This document shows, piece after piece, positions 5,913 to 12,528 of a stretch of DNA of 12,528 bases (position 1 is its first letter; each line of letters starts with the position of its first letter). The notes beneath the pieces are model-generated. The model was given only the letters and a program-made list of their open reading frames with translations. It had not been told where the DNA came from and searched no databases. This DNA comes from Chloroflexota bacterium (GTDB taxonomy: Bacteria; Chloroflexota; Dormibacteria; CF-121). Made by a program: the position numbers and the translations under genes. Where the stretch lies: the NCBI GenBank assembly GCA_005881235.1, contig VBEQ01000013.1, positions 1 to 12,528 on the forward strand, written 5' to 3'.

Positions 5913-7214
5913 CTAACGCCTGAGACGCGGGGCCAGCCTCGACAGGAGCAGCGCGATCCCTAACAACACGAGTCCTGCGATCACGAGGCTGACCGTAAAC
6001 CAGAGACGGCTCCCGAAATAGCGGGCATTGATGTCGATGACGAAGGCGAACAGGCCGAGGCCGCCAGCGATGGCGTAGCCGGCACTGCTGCGGTAGACGG
6101 ATGCCGCGAAGGCCGCGAGAGCGAGGAGGGCGCCGAAGATCTGGAGCGGCAGATTGCCGTTGTCGGCGGTGAAAAACGCTGTGACGATCGCCATCGAAGC
6201 CCCGGAAAAGGCCAGCACTTCGGTCGCCCACACCACCCGCTGCCGCCGACCGTACTCCGCAGCACCGACCAGGAGCGCCCCGGGTGCGAGAAACAACGCC
6301 TCGACCGGCCACCCACGTGGGATCGGCTGGGTGTTGAGGGTCAGAAAGGCTGCCACCAGCAGCGACAGGCTGAGCACCGCCGCCAGAAGACCGGCGCGGA
6401 GGCGGATCAGAAATAGCGCGGCGACGGCGGCCGCGACCAGCGCCGCCGCCAGGATGATCCGATAGCCGATGAGCTGCGTAATCCTCGGGCCGGGACCGCC
6501 AAGTATCTCGGCCTGGAGCTGACCGGCGAAAAACCCGATTGCGATGACGGCGAGCGTGGCGAGACTGGTCTGGGCGCGACGCGCGCGGGCCCGCTCACCC
6601 GAAATCGCACGCGTCGCCAGCAGCGCCGCGATTGCGACCAGCCCCGGAATACCGAGCCGGCCCACCGCACCGAGCTGCTCGTACTCCGTGCCGAGCAGAA
6701 TGCCCAGCCCAACGAGCACGACGAGCGCACCTGCGTAGGTGATGACCTCGGTGGCGGTAATCGAGCCCCCGGCGCCCCCACCCTGCCCTCCCACGCGAGC
6801 GGGAGCGGGAACTGCTCGAGCTACCAGCGGGGCGACGACTTCGATCTTGATGCGATCGGGATCTTCGAAGAAGACCGCATACGTCGTCCGCCCGGTGCGA
6901 GGTCCACCGTAGAGAAGCGGGATGTTGCGCTCCCTGAGCCGGGTGGCCATCGCATCCACTTGCTTGCGGTCGGACACACCGAATGCCAGATGATTCAGAC
7001 CGACGCGCTTGCGGTGATAGGGCGGATCGAGATACCCGGATTCCGCCTGCAGCAGGAAGACCGTGGACTCGTCGTTGGTCCAGCTCCACCCGGTCGCCGA
7101 TTTCGCAAACTCCCGATAGCCCAGATCCTTCAGGAACGCGGCCCAGAACGCGCCACTCCGCTCGAGGTCGGAGACCGAGATGTCGAGATGCTCCAGGCTG
7201 CCATCTTTCGCCAC
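5913..7214 (-). CDS. VOC domain fused to a large polytopic membrane domain
   Basis: A 433-residue two-part protein. Residues 1-130 are a VOC domain with a plausible metal triad His9 (SLEHLDIS), His75 (GLNHLAFGV) and Glu125 (RIKIEVVAPL), ending where VOC proteins normally end. Residues about 135-150 (PAPARVGGQGGGAGGS) are encoded by dispersed repeat copy 4. Residues about 155-430 are a membrane domain of roughly nine to ten helices of no family I can name. The start GTG 7214-7212 overlaps the stop of the cyclase gene (TAGTG), with GGGGGAGGGG upstream as SD; the long upstream extension in this frame is the cyclase gene's antisense-free shadow and was discarded. Two formerly separate proteins are the likeliest origin. 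A sequencing frameshift is an alternative but would have to fall inside the repeat. Confidence 0.8.
   Translation of the reverse strand: MAKDGSLEHLDISVSDLERSGAFWAAFLKDLGYREFAKSATGWSWTNDESTVFLLQAESGYLDPPYHRKRVGLNHLAFGVSDRKQVDAMATRLRERNIPLLYGGPRTGRTTYAVFFEDPDRIKIEVVAPLVARAVPAPARVGGQGGGAGGSITATEVITYAGALVVLVGLGILLGTEYEQLGAVGRLGIPGLVAIAALLATRAISGERARARRAQTSLATLAVIAIGFFAGQLQAEILGGPGPRITQLIGYRIILAAALVAAAVAALFLIRLRAGLLAAVLSLSLLVAAFLTLNTQPIPRGWPVEALFLAPGALLVGAAEYGRRQRVVWATEVLAFSGASMAIVTAFFTADNGNLPLQIFGALLALAAFAASVYRSSAGYAIAGGLGLFAFVIDINARYFGSRLWFTVSLVIAGLVLLGIALLLSRLAPRLRR
6774..6812 (-). repeat. Dispersed palindromic element, copy 4 (linker between fused domains)
   Basis: Diverged copy. Reading the minus strand: TTCCCGCTCCCGC, TCGC, GTGGGAGGGC, then AGGGTGGGGGC. 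It is read in the same sense frame as copy 1 (GGQGGG against EGQGGG). It sits exactly between the VOC and membrane domains. Confidence 0.75.
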
Positions 7215-10200
7215 TAGGCCCCTCCCCCTTCTGCGTCGCGCCGCTCGGCCAGCCACCCAAGGCGCCAGGTCGCCCCCTGCGCCTCGTAGAACGTTACCGC
7301 TGCGCGCAACGCCTGGCTCGCGGCCGGCGAACCGGTCCTCGACCACTGCCAGGCCAGTTCGTGCGCGAGAAGCAGCCAGCCCCGTTCGAGGTACGCGGCG
7401 CTTGCCCGCGCGAACGATGCGTCGGCGGCGGTGCGGTTGCCATCGAGGAGAGCCACGATGGCCCGCGCGTGATCGACCGCAGCCTGGTAGATGGCTCCGC
7501 CAGCGGCCACGGTCGGATCGTCGATCCATCGGCTGAGAACGCGGCGATCGCCGGCCAGCAGGGCAGCAGGCAAAACAACGCGACTCGCCAGCGCGAAGTC
7601 TTCGACATCGTAAAGACTCGGTGGTCGCGGTTCAAAGATCGGCCTGAAGCTCTCGAGCACGGCCGCAGCGCGGCCTTCCGCAAGGTGCAGGTTCGCCTCG
7701 TGTGCCGCCGCCCAGAGCAGCGCCCTCCAGGTCTCGGTCTTGCGCAGACGCGCCGTGGCATCGGTGAGCTGCCGCCGTCCGGCCTCGGGCCCGTCGATTT
7801 CGATGGCGACGCTGGCCGCGATCGGTCCCACGCTCGGATAAACCACTGGCGCATCGTCGGACCAGCGAGAGCGAATGAGGTCCGACAATGCACGGGCGCG
7901 GTCCCAGCGGCCGGTCAACCAGTTGACCCAGGCGACCCCGTAACGAAACACGATCCCTTCCGGGATCGCGAGACGGTCGGCGTAGTCGCGGCCCGTCTGC
8001 AGAATCTGCTCGCGCTCGGCCTCGTCCGAGTCGCGGCAGCGACGAACGTAGAAGTCGGTGTACATGCTGAGTACGCCGTCGTCGTCCCAGAGCGCAAGCT
8101 CGAGCTGCTCCCGGATGTGGGCCTCTTCCTCTGCCTGCCAGCCGGGGCGGTGCTGGTACTGGAGTTGAAGGCGAAGGGCAAACAACTCCTGCCCCCGCCC
8201 TCCAGCGCGACGTGCCTCGACCAGCGCCCGCTCGACCCAGGCTGCGCCGCGATCGTCCTCGAGGTAGAGGTACGCGCGCCGAGCGAGGCCGCTGGCAATC
8301 CGCGCCAGCGTTGCCGGTTGGTCGAGCGGCTCGGCTGCCGCCCACGACGCCTGCCACGAGGCGTACTCCTCTCGCCCCCACGGCAAGACGAAGGTCCGGC
8401 GCAGGGTGATCCGGGCGACATCGTCCTGCGAGCCGATCGAGCGGGCCAGGTCGAGCGCCTCCTGGTAGGTTGCCGTGGCCTTCTTCACGAAGAGGTCGCG
8501 AGCGTAGGCGCGGCCAAGACCTTCCAGCGCCCGCATACGGTCGACGGTCGACGGCTGTGACCACTCGACGGCGTGTTCGTAGATCCGGGCCGCCTCTTCG
8601 GCCGCAGCAAGTCGCAGCGCGCGCTCGCCTGCCCTCATCGCGAAGGGGAGCGCGCGATCGGCCAGGCCTGCCGCGCCGAGGTGCTGCGCAATGTCGCCGG
8701 CGTATTCGGGATCGTCCTTGTGCAAGCGTTCCATCGCCTCGCCCACGCTGCGGTGCAAGGCGCGTCGCTCCCGAGTCATCAGGTCTGAGAGGATGGCTTC
8801 CCGAATGAGCGCGTGCCGGAATGCCAGGCCGTCATCGTCTTCCTGAACGAGATGCTCCTCAACGCCGGCCCGGGCACCTTCCAGTAGGGCTGCCTCCTCG
8901 CCCATGAGTGGCTCGAGAATGTCGTAGTTGGCGCGGGCCCCGGTCACAGCGAGGTACTGGAGAAGCCGCCCGGCATTGTCACCGGCACGAGCGACCCGTT
9001 GTAACACGGTCTCGGCGACCGAGGCGGGCACAGCGGAGCGGCCGAGCTGATGTGTCTCCGCCAGCTCCTCGAGGAAGAGTGGGTTGCCTTCAGCGCGATG
9101 GTTGATCGCTTCCATTTCGGACGGGGACGCCGCCTTCAGTGTCGGAAGCCCCTGAAGCAGATCGAGGGCGTTTGCCGCCGATAGCGGCGCAAGGGCAATG
9201 GTGATGACGTCGGGCCGACGTGCGAGTGCCGCAAGGAGCGGGCGGATGCGGTGCCGGCGATGCAGCTCATCACTTCGATAGGTGGCGACGACCAGGTACG
9301 GCGTCGGCTCAGCCTCCGCGATCAGGAACTGGAACATGGCCAGCGTTGCCTCGTCCGCCCAATGCAGGTCTTCAACCACGAGGACCGTCGGTCGCGCGCG
9401 AGCATATTGCCGAAGCAGGCGGAGAAACGCGCCGAAGAGTCGGTCTCGATCCGGCGCCTGGTGCCTGGACGCTGCGGTCTCTGGTGCGAGCGCCAGCAGC
9501 TCGGGGACCATGCCCTGCAGCGCCGCCTCGCCATTCGGCTCCCGGATGATGCTGCGGACGATCGCCACGAAGGGCTCGTACGGTGGTGGCGCTTCAGAAA
9601 GCCCGCACGCCCCGTAGAGCAGCGCGGGTGCCGATCCGAACAACGCCTCGCGAAGCAGGCGCGACTTGCCGATGCCGGCATCGCCGGCGATCATCACCGT
9701 GCCTCCGGTGCCACCGGTGAGGGCGGCCATACCGGACCTCAAGAGTGCGAGCTCGTCGTCGCGCCCAACCAGTGGCGACCCGGGTGCCTCAAATCGCGGA
9801 GGCTGCGGACAAGGAATCAGGCTGCCTTCGATCAGCGCCGCGCTATCGGTCGGAGACACGTCGCTCCAGACAACCTCATAAAGACGAACCGGCTCAGAGA
9901 GGCCCTTCAGTGTGACCGGCCCCCGGTCGCGCATCGGAAAGGGAGCGCCGGTGCGAACCAGGGCCCGCACCACGTCCGAGATCAGCAGCTGGCCGGCGCC
10001 GGCCGCGGCGCCGATCCGCGCCGCCACGTTGACGGCCGACCCGATGAAGTCGTCGTCCTGCGCCACCGGTTCTCCGGCGTGCAATCCGATGCCGACTCGC
10101 ATCGGGAGGTCGGGCTGAGCCTGGGTGCGGACGGCGGCGTCGTTGAGGATCGCGGCGCCACAGGCAATCGCCTGACGGGCCGACGGAAAGACCACGAACA

Positions 10201-10417
10201 TCGCATCGCCCTCGACCTTGATCTCGGCCCCGCTCGTTTCGCGAACGCGTTGACGGATCAGCGTTCGATAGGCAGCCACGAGATCGGCGGCGATCCGGTC
10301 GCCGTGCCGCTCGACGAAGGCCGTGTAATCCCGGAGATCGGCGAAGAGGAAAGTCCGGGTGCCTTCTGCTATCGAGCCCCCAGGCGCGGGTGCCAGCGCG
10401 TTCACCTCACCTCGCAT
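7214..10417 (-). CDS. Adenylate cyclase–STAND ATPase–helical repeat regulator
   Basis: A 1067-residue multidomain protein. Residues about 20-185 are a class III nucleotide cyclase domain: metal Asp27 (FADLRDYT), Lys67 and metal Asp71 (KVEGDAMFVVF), Asp122/123 (DDDFIGSAVN), Asn130 and Arg134 (NVAAR). The Lys plus Asp pair predicts ATP as substrate and cAMP as product. Residues about 215-360 start a STAND/AAA-type ATPase: PLVGRDDEL, Walker A GDAGIGKS (245-252), Walker B VLVVEDLHWAD (345-355). The remainder (about 560-1060) is Ala/Leu-rich helical repeat of TPR type for sensing partners. The start ATG 10417 overlaps the NIPSNAP-like gene by 11 bases; GTG 10405, behind the GAGG of GCGAGG, is an alternative. 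The upstream 77 codons of the open frame are antisense-like filler. The protein is cytoplasmic; its effector target is unknown. Confidence 0.9.
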   Translation of the reverse strand: MRGEVNALAPAPGGSIAEGTRTFLFADLRDYTAFVERHGDRIAADLVAAYRTLIRQRVRETSGAEIKVEGDAMFVVFPSARQAIACGAAILNDAAVRTQAQPDLPMRVGIGLHAGEPVAQDDDFIGSAVNVAARIGAAAGAGQLLISDVVRALVRTGAPFPMRDRGPVTLKGLSEPVRLYEVVWSDVSPTDSAALIEGSLIPCPQPPRFEAPGSPLVGRDDELALLRSGMAALTGGTGGTVMIAGDAGIGKSRLLREALFGSAPALLYGACGLSEAPPPYEPFVAIVRSIIREPNGEAALQGMVPELLALAPETAASRHQAPDRDRLFGAFLRLLRQYARARPTVLVVEDLHWADEATLAMFQFLIAEAEPTPYLVVATYRSDELHRRHRIRPLLAALARRPDVITIALAPLSAANALDLLQGLPTLKAASPSEMEAINHRAEGNPLFLEELAETHQLGRSAVPASVAETVLQRVARAGDNAGRLLQYLAVTGARANYDILEPLMGEEAALLEGARAGVEEHLVQEDDDGLAFRHALIREAILSDLMTRERRALHRSVGEAMERLHKDDPEYAGDIAQHLGAAGLADRALPFAMRAGERALRLAAAEEAARIYEHAVEWSQPSTVDRMRALEGLGRAYARDLFVKKATATYQEALDLARSIGSQDDVARITLRRTFVLPWGREEYASWQASWAAAEPLDQPATLARIASGLARRAYLYLEDDRGAAWVERALVEARRAGGRGQELFALRLQLQYQHRPGWQAEEEAHIREQLELALWDDDGVLSMYTDFYVRRCRDSDEAEREQILQTGRDYADRLAIPEGIVFRYGVAWVNWLTGRWDRARALSDLIRSRWSDDAPVVYPSVGPIAASVAIEIDGPEAGRRQLTDATARLRKTETWRALLWAAAHEANLHLAEGRAAAVLESFRPIFEPRPPSLYDVEDFALASRVVLPAALLAGDRRVLSRWIDDPTVAAGGAIYQAAVDHARAIVALLDGNRTAADASFARASAAYLERGWLLLAHELAWQWSRTGSPAASQALRAAVTFYEAQGATWRLGWLAERRDAEGGGA

Positions 10418-10703
10418 CGACGGCGGACATGAGCCAATGCTCGGACCTCGCGATGTGGCGGGCCGGATCCGGCTGCATCTGCGTCCGCTCCGTGGAGGCG
10501 TAGTAGGCAGCGTCGGCTTCTTCCCAGGTCTTCGGGCCCTCGTAGCGAAGGATCCAGACGAATTGATCGGACTCCGTCGTCCAGGCGCCAAGGATCTCGA
10601 ATCCACTCCGGCGTCGGAGCGGAGCGACCAAGCGCCGCCATTCCTCAAGCCAGGACGTCATCTCGCCCGGCTTGATCGTGTACATCCGCAGTTGATCCGG
10701 CAT
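10407..10703 (-). CDS. NIPSNAP-like dimeric alpha-beta barrel protein
   Basis: A 98-residue protein matching the NIPSNAP pattern: LRMYTIKPGEMTSWLEEWRR, VAPLRRRSGFEILGAW, FVWILRYEG and an EEADAAYYAS helix near residue 70. Family members are small ferredoxin-like barrels, often dimers, with few known activities; binding of a small hydrophobic ligand or an oxygenase-like reaction is possible. No SD is visible before ATG 10703 or the internal ATG 10685. TAAACT about 16 bases upstream could be a -10 element, so a promoter in the 62-base gap after the DUF6457-like gene is possible. Its 3' end overlaps the cyclase gene by 11 bases, so the two are probably translated together. Confidence 0.85.
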   Translation of the reverse strand: MPDQLRMYTIKPGEMTSWLEEWRRLVAPLRRRSGFEILGAWTTESDQFVWILRYEGPKTWEEADAAYYASTERTQMQPDPARHIARSEHWLMSAVDAR

Positions 10704-10739
10704 GTCCAGCGCGGTTCGGAGTTTAGGCTATGCACCGAA

Positions 10740-10778
10740 TTGCCCTCCCCGCTTGCGGGGAAGGGTCAGGCTGGGGGC
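10740..10778 (+). repeat. Dispersed palindromic element, copy 5 (donates a stop codon)
   Basis: TGCCCTCCCCGC, TT, GCGGGGAAGGG, then the tail TCAGGCTGGGGGC. The complement of its TCA (10766-10768) is the stop codon of the DUF6457-like gene, which reads the last residues EPPA from the element. It fills most of the gap before the NIPSNAP-like gene. Confidence 0.87.
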
Positions 10779-11050
10779 TCCGTCTCCAACGATTCGCGGA
10801 CGGTTCGAAGATAGGCCGCTTCATCCGCCGGGTGGAGCGGCCCTTTCTGACGAAGCCGTTCGACAGCGATCCCAGCCATGAAGCTGGCGAGCGGGGCGAA
10901 TCGCCGCTCCTTGGTATGCGCCGACACCCGGGCCAGTTCGAGAACCTCGTCGGCCACCGACTGATCGATCTCGGGCGGGGCGATCGTGGTCCTGCGGGCC
11001 TCGGCGGCGTCCGCGAACCGGCGGCCTAGCGCCTCGAACCAGGCATTCAT
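10766..11050 (-). CDS. DUF6457-like small protein, probable molybdenum-cofactor associate
   Basis: A 94-residue helical protein: N-terminal MNAWFEALGRRFADAAEARR, then VADEVLELARVSAHTKERRFAPLASFMAGIAVE, which matches what I recall of DUF6457 proteins (LARxVAHxxERxxAPLxxFLAG). Family knowledge: such proteins are often next to or fused with molybdopterin-guanine dinucleotide genes. Here the divergent neighbour is a molybdenum/tungsten formate dehydrogenase, which fits. The start ATG 11050 has only a weak GAAGAG-like SD. The stop lies in repeat copy 5, so the final residues EPPA are repeat-derived and the ancestral C-terminus may have been different. It is first in the minus-strand run, 62 bases before the NIPSNAP-like gene. 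Confidence 0.7.
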   Translation of the reverse strand: MNAWFEALGRRFADAAEARRTTIAPPEIDQSVADEVLELARVSAHTKERRFAPLASFMAGIAVERLRQKGPLHPADEAAYLRTVRESLETEPPA

Positions 11051-11069
11051 CTCTTCGCCACCGTATCAC

Positions 11070-11107
11070 GCCCCCACCCTGCCCTCCCCCGCACGCCGGG
11101 GGAGGGT
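11070..11107 (-). repeat. Dispersed palindromic element, copy 6 (divergent intergenic)
   Basis: Reading the minus strand: ACCCTCCCCCGGC, GTGC, GGGGGAGGGC, then AGGGTGGGGGCG. It lies between the DUF6457-like start (11050) and the formate dehydrogenase promoter. This is the only copy that touches no coding sequence. Confidence 0.87.
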
Positions 11108-11115
11108 GACGTTGG

Positions 11116-11145
11116 TTGACATCCCTTACGCCGGGTCGGTACGCT
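11116..11145 (+). promoter_or_regulatory. Candidate sigma-70-type promoter of formate dehydrogenase
   Basis: TTGACA (11116-11121) is a perfect -35; TACGCT (11140-11145) is a partial -10 at 18-base spacing. Transcription would start near 11152, about 30 bases before the GTG start. The promoter begins 8 bases after repeat copy 6. Confidence 0.5.
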
Positions 11146-11164
11146 TGCTTTAGTCGCCTGCAAA

Positions 11165-11177
11165 CCTCCCCTGGAGG
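11165..11177 (+). promoter_or_regulatory. Hairpin that includes the formate dehydrogenase SD
   Basis: CCTCC and GGAGG (11165-11169, 11173-11177) pair around CCT. GGAGG is the SD, 6 bases before GTG 11184. Closed, the stem would hide the ribosome site. The stem is short, and an anti-SD-like partner could arise by chance in such sequence. Confidence 0.35.
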
Positions 11178-11183
11178 AATTGG

Positions 11184-12528
11184 GTGCCACAGGTCACGCG
11201 CCGCGACTTTCTAAAGATCGGCGCCGCCGGGACGGGTGCGGCCGGCCTCACAGCCCTCGGATTCGACATGGCCCAGGCCGTTGCGGCCAAGCAAAGCTTC
11301 CATATTGCCGGCGCCAAAGAGTCGCATTCCGTCTGTCCCTACTGTGCGGTTGGCTGTTCCCTGGTCGCCTACACGAAAACGAACAGCGACGGGACGACCC
11401 AGTTGCTGCAAATCGAGGGGAATCCCGACAGCCCGGTCAACGAGGGACGGCTCTGTCCGAAGGGTGCCACTGCCATGCAGCTCGCCACCAGCGCGCGCCG
11501 GGTCGAAAACCCGATGTATCGGGCGCCCGGCTCCGACAAGTGGCAACAGATGACCTGGGACGACATGCTCAACAAGCTGGCCCAGCGCGTCAAGGACGCC
11601 CGCGACGCCACCTTCGTCGCGAAGGATGCGTCCGGCAACACGGTCAACCGCACCGAGGGGATTGCCTTCGCTGGCGGCGCCGCCTTCAGCAGCGAGGAAG
11701 GCTACTTCGCGACGAAGGTCATGCGCGGCCTCGGGCTGGTGCACCTAGAACAACAGGCACGGGTTTGACACGGCCCCACGGTGGTCAGTTTGGCCGCCAC
11801 ATTCGGGAGAGGGGCTATGACCAATCACTGGCGCGACATCAAGCACACGGACCTCATGTTGATCAACGGCGCCAACCCGGCCGAGGCGCATCCGGTCGGC
11901 TTCCAGTGGTTCCTCGCCGCTAAGAACGACCCCAAGCGCGGGCCCGGCGCCGGTGGCGGCGCCAAGATCATCCACGCCGATCCGCGCTTTACCCGAACTT
12001 CGGCCATGGCCGACATCTACGCCCGGATTCGAGTTGGCACGGATGTCGCCTATTTCGGCGGGCTGATCAATTACGTGCTGCAGAACAACCTCTTCCACGA
12101 CGAATACGTGCGCAACTACACGAATGCCTCCTTCCTGGTAAAGACCAATTACAGCTTCAAAGACGGACTCTTCAGCGGGTACGACCCCAAGACCCGCAAG
12201 TACGACATCTCGTCCTGGGGCTACCAGATCGATACGGCTGCCAGCGATGCCTACAACTCGGCGCATCCGCCCGCGGGCGGGGCGGTCGCCGCCCTGGCGA
12301 AGCGCGACATGACGCTTCAGGATCCGCAAACCGTCTTCCAGCTCATGAAGCAGCACTATTCGCGCTATACGCCCGAAATGGTGTCGCGTATCACCGGGAT
12401 CCCCCAGGACCAGTTCACGCGCATTGCGCAACTGGTTGGCGAGATGGGCAAACCGGACAAGGTGATGACGATCGTGTACGCGGTTGGCCTGACCCAGCAC
12501 ACCACCGGCGGCGAGTTGATCCGGGCGG
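11184..12528 (+). CDS. fdnG: Formate dehydrogenase-N alpha subunit, selenocysteine-containing (3' partial)
   Basis: At least 448 residues, continuing past the window. It oxidises formate to CO2 at a Mo/W bis-pterin site, working with iron-sulfur and cytochrome subunits on the outer membrane face. Order: twin-arginine signal (TRRDFLKIG, 5-13); 4Fe-4S cysteines 51, 54, 58 and 91 (CPYCAVGC, GRLCPKG); and selenocysteine 195, encoded by TGA 11766-11768, in the context QARV-Sec-HGPTVVSLA, followed by FGRGAMTNHW, AEAHPVGFQW, DPRFTRTSAMADIYA, YVRNYTNASFLV and GLFSGYDPKTRKYD. These match E. coli FdnG/FdoG, with Sec at nearly the same residue. Without recoding the gene would be read as a 194-residue fragment. 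Start: GTG 11184 with GGAGG 6 bases upstream. The neighbour across the divergent region is a DUF6457-like gene. No beta or gamma subunit or sel gene is inside the window. Confidence 0.95.
11766..11798 (+). promoter_or_regulatory. Sec UGA codon and candidate bacterial SECIS hairpin
   Basis: After TGA (11766-11768) come 11 bases, then GGTGGTC (11780-11786), loop AGTTT and GGCCGCC (11792-11798): seven pairs, two of them G-U. The 11-base spacing equals that known for the E. coli fdhF element bound by SelB, and the loop holds a GU as expected. The hairpin lies in coding sequence, as bacterial SECIS elements do. Confidence 0.75.

Noticed and set aside
7217..7231. A seventh element copy at the end of the cyclase gene (GGGGGAGGGG on the minus strand)
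   Set aside because: Only one G-rich arm is present, with no opposing arm and no tail. It is better read as the EGGGA codons doubling as the SD for the next gene.
7215..7529. N-terminal extension of the VOC-membrane protein to 7529
   Set aside because: This part lies fully over the cyclase gene in another frame, is Arg-rich like an out-of-frame GC-rich shadow, and the GTG 7214 start has an SD and a TAGTG junction.
10418..10648. Extension of the cyclase protein upstream to 10648
   Set aside because: It overlaps the NIPSNAP-like gene almost fully, is Arg/Ser/Pro-rich filler, and class III cyclase homology only begins near residue 20 of the shorter version.
374..11107. The six palindromic copies as a CRISPR array
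   Set aside because: Copies are kilobases apart, in both orientations, and lie within or at the ends of unrelated genes; there are no regular spacers.
11769..12500. Formate dehydrogenase as a frameshifted or nonsense pseudogene, or a separate gene after 11768
   Set aside because: The frame does not shift, the TGA sits exactly at the known Sec position with a suitable hairpin, and conserved motifs are intact on both sides.
11745..12500. A 251-residue minus-strand open frame opposite formate dehydrogenase
   Set aside because: It is a mirror of strong coding sequence on the plus strand and has no recognisable motif, as expected for antisense frames in GC-rich genes.

Overview
The window is GC-rich, densely packed bacterial chromosome with no rRNA, tRNA, IS element or CRISPR. 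It carries an F420 (Ddn-type) oxidoreductase homologue, a class III cyclase fused to a STAND-type ATPase, a DUF6457-like protein and a selenocysteine formate dehydrogenase, and it uses strong AAGGAGG ribosome sites. Together these fit a Chloroflexota or actinobacterium-like lineage; this is inference from gene content and style, and no rank below phylum is supported.

Layout. Bases 1-2640 hold a small exported Ser/Thr/Pro-rich protein (minus), a polytopic membrane protein distantly like CcdA/DsbD (plus), and a minus-strand pair: a membrane-anchored HtrA-type serine protease translationally coupled to a degenerate response-regulator receiver. Bases 2750-5017 (plus) hold a Tat-exported C39-like cysteine peptidase, a small membrane protein and a PLP-dependent threonine/serine dehydratase, closely spaced. 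Bases 5050-11050 (minus) form a six-gene run, in transcription order: DUF6457-like protein, NIPSNAP-like protein, a 1067-residue adenylate cyclase/ATPase/helical-repeat protein, a VOC domain fused to a large membrane domain, a stand-alone VOC protein, and the F420-type oxidoreductase. Most junctions in this run overlap by 1-11 bases. From 11184 to the window end (plus) lies a formate dehydrogenase-N alpha subunit. Its reading frame crosses an in-frame TGA at 11766-11768 that reads as selenocysteine, with a hairpin 11 bases downstream where a bacterial SECIS would be.

The most unusual structure is a family of six short palindromic elements, about 36-40 bp each, with a G-rich one-sided tail, at 374, 2576, 5006, 6774, 10740 and 11070. 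They do not stay between genes. Two lie inside coding sequence a few codons after SD-supported start codons. One forms the linker between the two domains of the VOC-membrane protein. Two supply the TGA stop codon of the gene they abut, at the same element position and in the same frame. One lies between the divergent DUF6457 and formate dehydrogenase genes. The element is therefore shaping protein ends and fusions. Similar G/C palindromes exist in other genomes; how far this family has been described as a protein-modifying element cannot be judged from the sequence alone.

Functional themes: exported proteolysis (serine and cysteine peptidases diverging from a shared intergenic region with an inverted repeat), cAMP signalling linked to a STAND ATPase, and respiratory formate oxidation with a probable molybdenum-cofactor-associated small protein next to it.
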